Of a stretch of DNA of 15,965 nt, positions 7,558 through 15,093 are shown piece by piece. The stretch comes from Planctomycetaceae bacterium (lineage in GTDB: Bacteria; Planctomycetota; Planctomycetia; Pirellulales; Pirellulaceae). Each line of letters opens with the position of its first letter. Positions within the stretch are counted from its first letter, which is position 1. Under the pieces are notes generated by a model that did no database searches, was not told where the DNA came from, and saw nothing but the letters and a program-made list of their open reading frames with translations. Where the stretch lies: positions 1 to 15,965 of the forward strand of contig SXHS01000277.1 of NCBI GenBank assembly GCA_005773145.1. Reading direction: 5' to 3'. The translations under genes and the position numbers were made by a program.

Positions 7558-10416
7558 TCAGAGGGTGCGCGCGACTTCTTCAATCTTGTACGCCTCCAGG
7601 ATATCGCCTTCCTTGATGTCATTAAACCCAGACAGTCTGATGCCGCATTCGAATCCTTCTCGGACCTCTTTGATATCGTTCTTTTCCCGCTTCAGCGAAT
7701 CGAGCGGATATTCTCCGATGCCACGTCCGTTACGATTAACGCGAATACGACAGCCTCGTTCGATGGTACCTGCCAATACGCGGCAGCCCGCGACCGTCCC
7801 CACGCGACTGATCTGAAATACCTGCTGAACGAGGGCACGGCCGAGCTCCGCCACTCGCTGCTCAGGCTTCAGTTTGCCTTCTAAGAGGGCTTTGATGTCC
7901 CCCGTCAATTTATAAATGATGTCGTAGCGTCGGATTTCCACACCCCGGGCGTCGGCTTGCTGCCGTGCTTCCTCGTCGGGGATGACATTGAAACCGACGA
8001 TCACGGCGTCGGACGCATCGGCGAGAGTCACGTCACCAAAGGTGATCCCTCCGACCGATCGTTGCAGGATGCGAATCTGCACTTCCGGGTGATCGAGCTT
8101 GGCTAATTCTTTCTCGATGGCCTCCAGAGAGCCGCGGACATCCGCCCGCAAGATCATGTTCAGCGTGACCACTTGGCCGGTATGGTGCAGGGATCCCTCC
8201 GACAATCGCCGCTGGAACTCGTCGAACGATACGCGGCTGGAGCGTCCCGATAATGCGCTATGACGGGAACGTTCCACACGCTGTTGGGCGATCTCCCGCG
8301 CCTGGGCCACATCGTCCAGCACGAAGAACGATTCTCCTGCCTCCGGTGCGACATCCAGCCCAATAATGTTCACGGGAGTGGAGGGATCGGCCTGCCGCAC
8401 CGATTTGTTGGGACGCAGGCAATCGTAGAGGGCCTTCACGCGACCATGCGCCGAGCCACAGACGATCACATCACCCGGACGGAGCGTGCCATTTTTGACC
8501 ATGACTTTGGCGATAACGCCGCGGCCCGCTTCCTGGTGTGCTTCCAGGCAGGTTCCCATCGCGGCGCGTTGTGGGTTGGCGCGATAGTCATGCAATTCCG
8601 CGGTCAACAGCAACGTTTCCAGCAATTCGTTGATACCGGTTCCCGCCGTGGCACTGGTTCGGACAACTTCGATTTCACCACCCCACTCGCTGGGGAGTAG
8701 ACCATGGGAGGCCAGCTGTTGCATGATGCGATCCACGTCAACGCCCGGCAGGTCGATCTTGTTGAGCGCTACGACGATCGGGACGGCCGCGGCCTTGGCG
8801 TGGCTGATGGCCTCCTCGGTTTGCGGCATGATGCCGTCATCGGCCGCCACGACCAACACGGCGATGTCGGTGACATTCGCACCACGCGCTCGCATCTCCG
8901 TAAAGGCCTCGTGGCCGGGCGTATCCACAAACGATACGCGGCGACCATCCTTGTCGACCTGATAGGCGCGAATATGCTGGGTGATGCCACCGGCTTCTCC
9001 GGAGGCCACGTTAATACCGATGATGCGATCCAGCAGCGATGTCTTGCCATGGTCCACGTGTCCCAAGAACGTGACCACGGGGGGACGCGGCACCAAGTTC
9101 TCCGAATCGTCATCTTGACGGGCCAGGTCGGCGAGCACCGTCTCTTCGAGAGTGGGCGGGCGACGGAAGTTCACTTCCAACCCCAGCTCCACGGCTAGCA
9201 TTTCAGCCAAGTCTTGACTCAACTCGGTATTGATGGTCATCATTTGCCCCATCCCCATCAACGACCGTTGCAATTGGGAGGTTGGGAGCCCCGTCGCCTC
9301 CGAAAAGCTACGCACGGTGCAGGGGAGGTCCACCACGATGTTTGTTTTCCGCGGTGCGGCTGTATTCGTGCCCTTGCGTACCAGACGCTTCGTTCGCAAC
9401 CGGGGCGAGGCCGTCTCCTCTTCGGTCCGATCACCACGCAAGGTCGGCGGGCGTCGTGTCTGACTTCGTGCTGCGCGGGCACTGGCCATGCCCGCCAGAC
9501 CCCGGCGTCGCTCGCCCTCATCATCCGTAGTCATCTCGCGACCGTCTTTGTCGCGCCGACGTTCCTTAGTGCCGCCACGCTCGCCGGCCGGTGACTCACC
9601 CAGGCGAGCCGTAATGCCCAGTTCGTCGCGCGGCTTACGTTCGGTTGGGCCGACGTCCGGGCCAGTTTTGCGTTTTTTCTCTTGTTGACGCGTGAATTGT
9701 TCGAGCGGCGCGCCTCCGCTCTTGACGCGGCGCAGCGCTTCGGGGGATAGGGCCATCACCGGCTTCTGAGGCGCGGGCTCCTTGGACTGAGGAGTCGCCG
9801 ATGGTTGGTGCGCGGTGGGGATCGCCGCCAGCTTGACCACCGGTTCCCGTCTCGTCGGTGAACGCGGCCCTTCGGATGATGGACCCTTCCGCTTCTCGGC
9901 CTCGCCGCTGCGGTTGCGAATATCGAGCAGCCGGGATCGGCCGCCGGATGCGCCACCTGGGGCAATATAATCGCCGCGTGTCAGTGGGGCCGGCCCGGAG
10001 GCGGTTCGTGAGGACCCGGGTCGCGCTGTACCTGGTTTAGCAGCAGTGGGCTGGGGCGCATCGGGTGGGGCGGCCTCGGTCGACGGCTCGTCCGCCGCCG
10101 CTTCCTCCGCGACCAATTCCTCGTCCGCCTCCTCGGTCGGTTCAGAATCGGCCAGCTTGACCGGTATCGGCGGCTTGGCGGGAGTCGCCGGCTTGATCGG
10201 TGCTGCGACGCGGATCGGGGGCGAGGCGGGCGCCGGAGCCGGTCGGCTGGCGCGGCTGCCACCGGCCACATACGCCTTCACCCGATCCGTCTCTTCGTCC
10301 GTGAGGCTGGCCAGCGCAGAACCCTTCCCCGAGACGCCTGCCTTTTTGCAGATCTCGACGAGTTCTTTGCTGTCGATGTTTAGGTCTTTCGCCAGCGCGT
10401 AAATACGAATGGGCAC
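7558..10416 (-). CDS. infB: Translation initiation factor IF-2
   Basis: IF-2 is the GTPase that brings initiator fMet-tRNA to the 30S subunit and promotes subunit joining. The 952-residue product starts with an IF2_N module (residues 1-50, Ile-Tyr-Ala-Leu-Ala-Lys-Asp-Leu), followed by about 300 residues of Pro/Ala/Glu then Arg/Lys-rich low-complexity linker, a second IF2_N-like module (about 355-425), and the G domain. G1 is GHVDHGKT at 452-459, G3 is DTPGH at 498-502 and G4 is NKID at 552-555. Domains II to IV fill the rest. The start is a GTG at 10416 with AGGAGG six bases before it. It is longer than the Escherichia coli protein because of the linker. The gene lies 304 bases after nusA rather than overlapping it, with its own promoter candidate. 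Confidence 0.97.
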   Translation of the reverse strand: MPIRIYALAKDLNIDSKELVEICKKAGVSGKGSALASLTDEETDRVKAYVAGGSRASRPAPAPASPPIRVAAPIKPATPAKPPIPVKLADSEPTEEADEELVAEEAAADEPSTEAAPPDAPQPTAAKPGTARPGSSRTASGPAPLTRGDYIAPGGASGGRSRLLDIRNRSGEAEKRKGPSSEGPRSPTRREPVVKLAAIPTAHQPSATPQSKEPAPQKPVMALSPEALRRVKSGGAPLEQFTRQQEKKRKTGPDVGPTERKPRDELGITARLGESPAGERGGTKERRRDKDGREMTTDDEGERRRGLAGMASARAARSQTRRPPTLRGDRTEEETASPRLRTKRLVRKGTNTAAPRKTNIVVDLPCTVRSFSEATGLPTSQLQRSLMGMGQMMTINTELSQDLAEMLAVELGLEVNFRRPPTLEETVLADLARQDDDSENLVPRPPVVTFLGHVDHGKTSLLDRIIGINVASGEAGGITQHIRAYQVDKDGRRVSFVDTPGHEAFTEMRARGANVTDIAVLVVAADDGIMPQTEEAISHAKAAAVPIVVALNKIDLPGVDVDRIMQQLASHGLLPSEWGGEIEVVRTSATAGTGINELLETLLLTAELHDYRANPQRAAMGTCLEAHQEAGRGVIAKVMVKNGTLRPGDVIVCGSAHGRVKALYDCLRPNKSVRQADPSTPVNIIGLDVAPEAGESFFVLDDVAQAREIAQQRVERSRHSALSGRSSRVSFDEFQRRLSEGSLHHTGQVVTLNMILRADVRGSLEAIEKELAKLDHPEVQIRILQRSVGGITFGDVTLADASDAVIVGFNVIPDEEARQQADARGVEIRRYDIIYKLTGDIKALLEGKLKPEQRVAELGRALVQQVFQISRVGTVAGCRVLAGTIERGCRIRVNRNGRGIGEYPLDSLKREKNDIKEVREGFECGIRLSGFNDIKEGDILEAYKIEEVARTL

Positions 10417-10567
10417 TTTCGCCCTCCTGTGGCGGCTTGGTCGGATCCCCGATTCGGCCGCGTTGAATCCAATCTCGTGTTACATACGCCCCACTCCTTT
10501 TCGTGACGGCCGCGACGTCTCATTCCGGCCGCGATGCCGACACCCGGGGTGGGGGCCAACACCGGTT

Positions 10568-10584
10568 GAGCCCGAACCGGGCTC
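10568..10584 (-). other. Perfect 7-bp hairpin with overlapping alternative stem in the infB leader
   Basis: GAGCCCG (10568-10574), three-base loop, CGGGCTC (10578-10584) form a perfect stem. An overlapping inverted repeat, CCGGTT (10562-10567) with AACCGG (10575-10580), cannot form at the same time. Both fall within the first 35 or so bases of a transcript starting downstream of the TATAAT at 10600-10605. No T-run follows. A structured 5' end affecting stability or elongation is possible. Confidence 0.3.
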
Positions 10585-10599
10585 GCTGCGTATTCCTTT

Positions 10600-10605
10600 A
10601 TTATA
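10600..10605 (-). promoter_or_regulatory. Candidate -10 box for infB
   Basis: The - strand reads exactly TATAAT here, in otherwise GC-rich sequence. The positions 17-18 bases upstream read CCCAC-like sequence with no resemblance to TTGACA, and there is no extended TG. The match to the -10 consensus is complete but the -35 is missing, so an activator or a different sigma factor would be needed. It lies 184 bases before the infB GTG. Confidence 0.35.
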
Positions 10606-10674
10606 GTGCCTAACCGACAGCAGTGGGGACCTCGCCGACGGCCACTCGTCTATTTTGCCCGCCACCCCGTTCTC

Positions 10675-10700
10675 GCCACCCCGTCACTGGGGGAAGTGGC
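10675..10700 (-). terminator. GC-rich hairpin downstream of nusA
   Basis: Beginning 20 bases after the nusA stop, GCCAC (10696-10700 on the - strand) pairs with GTGGC (10675-10679), and an inner CCC/GGG stem (10689-10691 with 10680-10682) closes a six-base loop, with a four-base bulge in between. No T-run follows on the - strand. Part of the stem is one copy of an 11-bp direct repeat, CGCCACCCCGT, at 10660-10670 and 10674-10684. It could attenuate nusA read-through into infB. Confidence 0.3.
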
Positions 10701-10720
10701 TAGCTAGCGGCCGGCGAACG

Positions 10721-12055
10721 TCAGTCGGTCGGGCTGGCATCTCCCGCAACATCGGGCGACTGGACAGCCGGTTCGGCCGGGGGCTCCGCCGTTGCAGTGC
10801 CTGCGGCCGCTGCCGACTCGGCTGCCTGCAAACGATCGGCGTCGGCTGTGGCTCGCTCAATTCGCTCCATTTCCTTTTGCCGGCGCCGCTCGGCCGCCGC
10901 TGCCTGTTCCGCCTGTTCGGCCTTCTGTTCCGCTTGACTGACGATGTGGTCCACTTGCTCGGCGGACAAATTCCCCATGGCCATCAACTGGTCAGGTTCG
11001 ATGATCGACAAATCATCGTAGGATAGGAAACCTTCTCCCACGAGGGCTTCGGCCAAGTCGGACTCAACCCCTTCCAATTCACTGTAGCCGGTCACGGCGC
11101 GGTCGATCTGTTGCTCGAGTTCATCGCGCGTCATGATCTCAATATCCCACCCGCACAATTTGCTGGCGAGCCGCACGTTCTGACCTCGGCGACCGATGGC
11201 CAGCGAGAGCTGGTCCTCGCGCACGAGCACGATGGCGCGTCCCAGCATTTTGCAGAGGATCACTTCATCGACTTCAGCGGGTTGCAACGCGTTGGGGATC
11301 AAGACCTGCATATCGTCGTTCCAGCGGACGATGTCGATGCGCTCGCCGGCCAACTCATCCACGATATTCTTAATGCGATTGCCGCGGACTCCCACGCACG
11401 CTCCCACACAGTCGACGCGCTGGTCGGAACTGCTCACCGCCACTTTGCTGCGGTACCCGGGTTCTCGGGAGATCTCTTCGATGGCGATGATCCCCTCGGC
11501 GATTTCTGGAATCTCTTGTTCGAAGAGCCGTTGCACCAACTGAGGACGAATGCGGCTCAGCACGACCTTGACCCGACTATGTTCCTTGCGGACATCAAAC
11601 ACCGTCGTGCGCACTCGCTCGCTAACATGATGGCTCTCGCCGGGAATCTGTTCGCTGCGTGGCAGGATGGCTTCCATATTGCCCAAGGACACGGTGGTCT
11701 TATTGGGATCGGTGCGCTGTATCACGCCGGTGACCATTTGTCCGATGAGTTCTTCGTACTCATCGAATAGCGCATCGCGTTCCGCCTCGCGGATTTTTTG
11801 GATGATGACTTGCTTGGCGGTCTGGGCCCCAATGCGCCCGGCGACTTCCTCGGGGTCCACGGGCGCGTCATCGACCGTGGCCTGCATGCGTCCGTTCTTG
11901 CGGTCGAGGACAATCTGGATATTGGCTTCCTCACCGTAATTCTTCTTGGCGGCCGACACGAGCGCAGCCTCGATCGCCTGAAAGACGACTTCGGGGTCGA
12001 TATTCTTGTCGCGGTGGATCGCGTCCACGATCCGCAGCACTTCACTCGGATTCAT
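10721..12055 (-). CDS. nusA: Transcription termination/antitermination factor NusA
   Basis: NusA binds RNA polymerase and the nascent RNA and governs pausing, termination and antitermination. From the ATG at 12055 the product has 444 residues: the polymerase-binding N-terminal domain (1-105, Asn-Pro-Ser-Glu-Val-Leu-Arg-Ile-Val start), an S1 domain (about 107-175), KH1 with Gly-Ala-Cys-Val-Gly-Val-Arg-Gly-Asn-Arg-Ile (218-228), KH2 with Leu-Ala-Ile-Gly-Arg-Arg-Gly-Gln-Asn-Val-Arg-Leu-Ala (285-297), then a short helical segment (about 325-372) and an Ala/Glu/Gln-rich, probably coiled tail to the end. An upstream TTG at 12106 is in frame but would add 17 residues not typical of the family. The ribosome site is weak. 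rimP, which commonly precedes nusA, is not here; a beta-ketoacyl synthase homologue lies 214 bases upstream instead. Confidence 0.96.
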   Translation of the reverse strand: MNPSEVLRIVDAIHRDKNIDPEVVFQAIEAALVSAAKKNYGEEANIQIVLDRKNGRMQATVDDAPVDPEEVAGRIGAQTAKQVIIQKIREAERDALFDEYEELIGQMVTGVIQRTDPNKTTVSLGNMEAILPRSEQIPGESHHVSERVRTTVFDVRKEHSRVKVVLSRIRPQLVQRLFEQEIPEIAEGIIAIEEISREPGYRSKVAVSSSDQRVDCVGACVGVRGNRIKNIVDELAGERIDIVRWNDDMQVLIPNALQPAEVDEVILCKMLGRAIVLVREDQLSLAIGRRGQNVRLASKLCGWDIEIMTRDELEQQIDRAVTGYSELEGVESDLAEALVGEGFLSYDDLSIIEPDQLMAMGNLSAEQVDHIVSQAEQKAEQAEQAAAAERRRQKEMERIERATADADRLQAAESAAAAGTATAEPPAEPAVQSPDVAGDASPTD

Positions 12056-12198
12056 CGTTTCGCACCGCTTTCCGTGCTTGTTTCCCTGCCTGATACCCGT
12101 GCCCAAGGAACTGGCAGGGGATCCGCCGACAGCCGCCGCGCGTCCCTGGCGTGGTCTCCCGCGCCGCGCGCCTGGTGCGTGCCATCGATAAACGCCTC

Positions 12199-12228
12199 AG
12201 ACTAGCTGCATGCCCCGGCTGTTGTCAA
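12199..12228 (-). promoter_or_regulatory. Candidate sigma70-type promoter of nusA
   Basis: The - strand reads TTGACA exactly (12223-12228), an 18-base spacer, then TAGTCT (12199-12204), a partial match to TATAAT. It sits in the 214-base gap between the synthase homologue and nusA, giving a leader of about 135 nt. The -35 is perfect and the -10 is weak. It would let the nusA-infB-rbfA cluster be expressed independently of the upstream synthase genes. Confidence 0.45.
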
Positions 12229-12235
12229 CCTGGGG

Positions 12236-12269
12236 GCCCCGCTGTCGTCATTCTGGGGAATGTCGGGGC
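12236..12269 (-). terminator. Hairpin just after the beta-ketoacyl synthase homologue
   Basis: GCCCCG (12264-12269) immediately after the stop codon pairs with CGGGGC (12236-12241), enclosing a 22-base loop. No T-run follows on the - strand, so it is a weak candidate. Its position between a stop codon and the TTGACA of the nusA promoter candidate is what suggests a transcript boundary. Confidence 0.25.
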
Positions 12270-13601
12270 TCAGCCCTCGTTCCAGCGGCGCACGAGGACA
12301 CAGCTGGCCTGTCCCTGCATGGTGAAGCTGATATTCAACGCGTTATTGCCGGCCGGAGTGTCGCCACCGGTGGCTGCGCGAATCGGACAGGTGGGATCGG
12401 GTGTCTGGTACCCAAGGATGGGAAACAGTTGTTGGTGCTGCAAGGCGAGGATGGTGCAAACCAGTTCCACCGCACCCGTTCCCGCGCCTAGGTTGCCAAA
12501 AAAACTCTTGGCTGCCGTGACGGGCGGAACGTGGGCCCCGGGCTCCGCGCCGAACAGTTGGTGGATGGCATGGGCCTCGTCCCGATCGGCGTGGTGGGTG
12601 CCCAACCCATGGGCGTGGATGTGGCCGACTTCGGACGCGCGAATCGCCGTCCCACGCATGGCCATTCGCATGGCATTGGCGATGGCCTGGCTGGAATTGG
12701 TGACCGAGTTGGGTTGCAAGGCGACGGACGAGCCCTGGCCGAGCACCTCGGCCAGAATGGTGGCTCCGCGGGCCCGAGCCATCTCCAGTTCCTCCAAGAC
12801 CAGCGCGCCAGCCCCCTCGCCCAAGACCATACCCGTCCGCTCCCGGTCGAAGGGCCGACAGGGCAGGTTTCCCTCCGCACGGCGAGTCGCCAACTCGGAC
12901 TGCAACGCGATCTGCAGCGTCTTGAGCGGGTGGAGGTAACAGCCGGTTGCCCCCGTGACCATCCGATCCGCACTCCCCCGCACAATCGCGCAGTAGGCCT
13001 CCCCCACCGCCAAATTTCCTGATGCTTCACGATAGGTCAGCGAATTGCTCGGCCCGCGCAGATCGTTGTAGATCGCAATATGACTGGCCGGCATATTCGG
13101 CAAATACTTCAGCAGCCAGAGGGGGGTGACCTTGGCGATGCCGTGCGTGGGCCAGCGGGCCAGGTCAAAATGATGGGGCGCGTCGAAGCACTGACGAATC
13201 GCCTCCGTGAACTCCTCAGGCGTGGTCATGACGTGGTCCGCGCCAAACACGACCCCCATACGATCTGGGTCGATGGTCGTCACATCAAGCTGGGCGTTCG
13301 TCAGCGCCAACTGGGCCGCCGCGACGCCCATTTGGATGTCGCGGCACATGACTTTCAGCCCCTTGCGAATTTGCTTCTTGCGGTCGTCGGCCAAGGGCCC
13401 AAAGTCGTCAATGTGGCCGCGGAAGTCGCGAGATTCTCCACCGCACTGAATCGGCAGATGCTCGGTCGGCATGCTCTGAATGGGGCCAATACCACACCGG
13501 CCCGTGCGGAGCGCCTCCCAAACGGTCTGCAGGGTGTTGCCCAAGGGACTCACGACGCCCATCCCGGTGACAACTACGCGACGCGGAGCATTCGTGATCA
13601 T
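12270..13601 (-). CDS. Beta-ketoacyl-ACP synthase homologue with Cys-to-Glu and His-to-Asn active-site changes
   Basis: A full-length 443-residue thiolase-fold protein of the KAS I/II (FabB/FabF) family: Val-Val-Val-Thr-Gly-Met-Gly-Val-Val-Ser-Pro-Leu-Gly at 9-21, Pro-Phe-Asp-Arg-Glu-Arg-Thr-Gly (250-257) and Gly-Glu-Gly-Ala-Gly (261-265) are standard. The nucleophile region Gly-Pro-Ser-Asn-Ser-Leu-Thr-Tyr-Arg-Glu-Ala-Ser-Gly (183-195) has Glu192 where active synthases have Cys. The first His is kept (Ala-His-Gly, H331), as is Lys365, but the second His is replaced by Asn370 (Phe-Gly-Asn). The C-terminal Gly-Phe-Gly-Gly gate motif reads Thr-Met-Gln-Gly (427-430). Condensation by the usual Cys mechanism is therefore unlikely. 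In type II polyketide systems, chain-length-factor subunits have Cys replaced (often by Gln) and pair with an active synthase, and an intact synthase lies two genes upstream. A decarboxylase-like or purely structural role is inferred, not shown. No ACP gene is in view. Confidence 0.88.
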   Translation of the reverse strand: MITNAPRRVVVTGMGVVSPLGNTLQTVWEALRTGRCGIGPIQSMPTEHLPIQCGGESRDFRGHIDDFGPLADDRKKQIRKGLKVMCRDIQMGVAAAQLALTNAQLDVTTIDPDRMGVVFGADHVMTTPEEFTEAIRQCFDAPHHFDLARWPTHGIAKVTPLWLLKYLPNMPASHIAIYNDLRGPSNSLTYREASGNLAVGEAYCAIVRGSADRMVTGATGCYLHPLKTLQIALQSELATRRAEGNLPCRPFDRERTGMVLGEGAGALVLEELEMARARGATILAEVLGQGSSVALQPNSVTNSSQAIANAMRMAMRGTAIRASEVGHIHAHGLGTHHADRDEAHAIHQLFGAEPGAHVPPVTAAKSFFGNLGAGTGAVELVCTILALQHQQLFPILGYQTPDPTCPIRAATGGDTPAGNNALNISFTMQGQASCVLVRRWNEG

Positions 13602-13639
13602 AGCCGAAGGTTCTCAAATATCCTGGAAAGCCGACGCGT

Positions 13640-13645
13640 ATTCTA
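13640..13645 (-). promoter_or_regulatory. Possible -10 box before the synthase homologue
   Basis: TAGAAT, one base from the consensus, occurs on the - strand 38 bases before the ATG at 13601. The region 17 bases upstream is GC-rich with no -35 likeness. The gap is only 125 bases, so read-through from the secretin-like gene is equally possible. Confidence 0.2.
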
Positions 13646-13692
13646 GCCGCTGCGCCCGGGGCGCGCCGAGGGTCCTGGGGTCGGTTGCCAAT

Positions 13693-13715
13693 CGCTGGGT
13701 GCAAAACGCTGGGTG
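13693..13715. repeat. 9-bp direct repeat downstream of the secretin-like gene
   Basis: CGCTGGGTG occurs at 13693-13701 and again at 13707-13715, separated by CAAAA. The pair is flanked by an inverted CAATCG (13689-13694) and CGATTG (13721-13726), the latter ending just before the secretin-like stop codon. It could be a small protein-binding site or part of a 3' structure; short repeats of this size also arise by chance. Confidence 0.3.
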
Positions 13716-13726
13716 GTAAACGATTG

Positions 13727-15034
13727 CTAGTAACGGCCCCGATAGTTGATGCCCGAAGTCCGTGCTTCCGCCGGTGGTCCACCCGCCACGGCCGCTTCCG
13801 GACTGGCTGGCCCCTTCCCCTTACTTTCCACGAACAGCAACACATCGCGCCGCTGAGGCCCGGCGCTTAAGACGTCGTTCAGCTTCGAGAGGGGTGCGGC
13901 ATTGGATTCCGGCGGCGCCACCACCCCGCAACTGACGAGCAACACGCGATCGGCCGGCCAGCGAAACCGCTCATGCAGTTGCCAACCAGCCGTCTGTGGC
14001 ACGTGAATTTGCGCCGTCTGGTTGCCATTGGCCGGAGAGGGAACCGGGACGCTGACGGGCCGCAACTTTTCCACTTGTGATGCCTGGCAGCGGATGTCTG
14101 CATCGACCGTCCGCTCATCGGATGTAATCAATGGACTGAGCTGCACGGTGAACCCCTGCTCCAACTGGCCAGCCTCGGTTTCGTATCCTGGCCAGACCTG
14201 CGGATTGAGGCGGAGCGAACGAATGTAGGGGACCGGCTGTGTTCGGGCAATCGATTCCGTCTGTCCGTTGTGAATGACGAGTTGGGGCGAATTGTGTTCT
14301 TGGTAATCCACGCGCTGTCGCAGATCGGCTAGTAACAAAGCCGCGTGTTCGCGACTGAGGAGCCAGGCTTCCACTCCTGGCGTTTGCGAGACAATGGGTT
14401 CCATGGTGGCATAGGGCTTGGTGCGCCAGTTGGTGCTGGACAGTGTGACCAAGCGCATGTGGAATTCATGTCGCAATGCGTCGGGTCTTACGAACCGATC
14501 GACGATATCCGCCACCGTGCGATGTTTCTCGCGCGTGTGATAGACGCGAATGCGATCGCGATGGGCCGACAGAATCCCCAAGGGTTCGGTGAACCAACAC
14601 TCGGTTCCCGTCTCACGCAGGACCCAATCCACAATCAACTGTTCGGGACGTTCTCGGTCTGCAAATTGCGAGGTGAACGGCCGGATGTCGTACTCGTGCC
14701 AAACCTGACCGGCCTCACGAGGCAAGGGGAGATCGGTCGAGGCACTGACTTGCGCGATCGGGCCGTGCGCGGTCGGGCGGGTGCCTGGCTTGGCTGGCGG
14801 GCGTCGCGCGACCGGCGCGGCTTTGGTCGCGGATGCTTTCCCTTTTTCCGCCGCCGGTCGGGGAGTGGGCGGGCGTTCGCGCGTGACTCGCCAGGTCGAG
14901 GACGCATTCGTGCCAGACGAGGCGACTGGAGCAGCAGCAGACGCTTGGGTTGATGGATGCCGGACCATTTGTCCGTGCGTAACATCGGTGATGATGGTGG
15001 CCAGCAATATCGCCAGCGCGCGCGCAGCCGTCAT
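13727..15034 (-). CDS. Exported secretin-like (GspD/PilQ-type C domain) protein
   Basis: A 435-residue protein from the ATG at 15034, which has a perfect AAGGAGG (15044-15050) nine bases before it; a TTG at 15055 is in frame but overlaps that site. Residues 1-21 read as a signal peptide with likely cleavage after Thr-His-Gly. Residues about 25-108 are a Pro/Ala/Arg-rich linker. Residues 115-190 have an N-domain-like pattern (Tyr-Asp-Ile-Arg-Pro-Phe, then Leu-Gly-Ile-Leu-Ser and Val-Ala-Asp-Ile-Val-Asp-Arg-Phe). Residues 250-372 resemble the secretin C domain: Asn-Gly-Gln-Thr-Glu-Ser-Ile (256-262), Glu-Gln-Gly-Phe-Thr-Val-Gln-Leu-Ser-Pro-Leu-Ile (292-303), and Asp-Arg-Val-Leu-Leu-Val-Ser (362-368). 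It is short and divergent compared with true secretins, so it may not form a pore. It lies between two beta-ketoacyl synthase genes with no other secretion gene in view. Family placement is by pattern and moderately uncertain. Confidence 0.6.
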   Translation of the reverse strand: MTAARALAILLATIITDVTHGQMVRHPSTQASAAAPVASSGTNASSTWRVTRERPPTPRPAAEKGKASATKAAPVARRPPAKPGTRPTAHGPIAQVSASTDLPLPREAGQVWHEYDIRPFTSQFADRERPEQLIVDWVLRETGTECWFTEPLGILSAHRDRIRVYHTREKHRTVADIVDRFVRPDALRHEFHMRLVTLSSTNWRTKPYATMEPIVSQTPGVEAWLLSREHAALLLADLRQRVDYQEHNSPQLVIHNGQTESIARTQPVPYIRSLRLNPQVWPGYETEAGQLEQGFTVQLSPLITSDERTVDADIRCQASQVEKLRPVSVPVPSPANGNQTAQIHVPQTAGWQLHERFRWPADRVLLVSCGVVAPPESNAAPLSKLNDVLSAGPQRRDVLLFVESKGKGPASPEAAVAGGPPAEARTSGINYRGRY

Positions 15035-15064
15035 GCGTGTGGCCCTCCTTGCCAAAGGGGGGCG

Positions 15065-15093
15065 AGTATACGCAGTTCGCTGGTGGCCAACAA
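15065..15093 (-). promoter_or_regulatory. Candidate promoter of the secretin-like gene
   Basis: On the - strand TTGTTG (15088-15093) is followed after exactly 17 bases by TATACT (15065-15070). The -10 matches five of six consensus bases and the -35 matches the TTG half. The predicted start would leave a leader of about 24 nt carrying the perfect AAGGAGG site, a compact and ordinary arrangement. It lies in the 133-base gap after the fabF stop. Confidence 0.45.

Larger units (their letters stand above)
10417..10720 (-). promoter_or_regulatory. nusA-infB intergenic region / probable infB leader
   Basis: This 304-base stretch has no convincing gene; a 61-codon open frame (10480-10665, - strand) resembles no known family, including YlxR, the protein often encoded here. 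In transcription order it holds a GC-rich hairpin just after the nusA stop, an exact TATAAT, two overlapping hairpins, an AGGAG followed by ATG-TAA, and the infB ribosome site (AGGAGG at 10423-10428). If transcription begins about seven bases after the TATAAT, the infB leader would be roughly 175 nt, long for an ordinary untranslated region and possibly regulatory. Confidence 0.4.

Noticed and set aside
10480..10665. 61-codon frame between nusA and infB as a possible YlxR-like gene
   Set aside because: It lacks the YlxR sequence pattern and a Shine-Dalgarno site, and it overlaps the TATAAT box and hairpins.
12056..12106. Extended NusA start at a TTG (12106)
   Set aside because: The 17 extra residues are not part of the NusA N-terminal domain, which begins normally at the ATG at 12055.
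12151..12939. 262-codon open frame on the + strand over the synthase homologue and its upstream gap
   Set aside because: Low-complexity product with no family likeness; the - strand here encodes the conserved C-terminal half of a KAS protein.
12270..13601. Reading the synthase homologue as a pseudogene because its catalytic Cys is missing
   Set aside because: The frame is full-length without stops, the other conserved motifs are preserved, and the substitutions are confined to the active site and gate, which suggests a changed rather than lost role.
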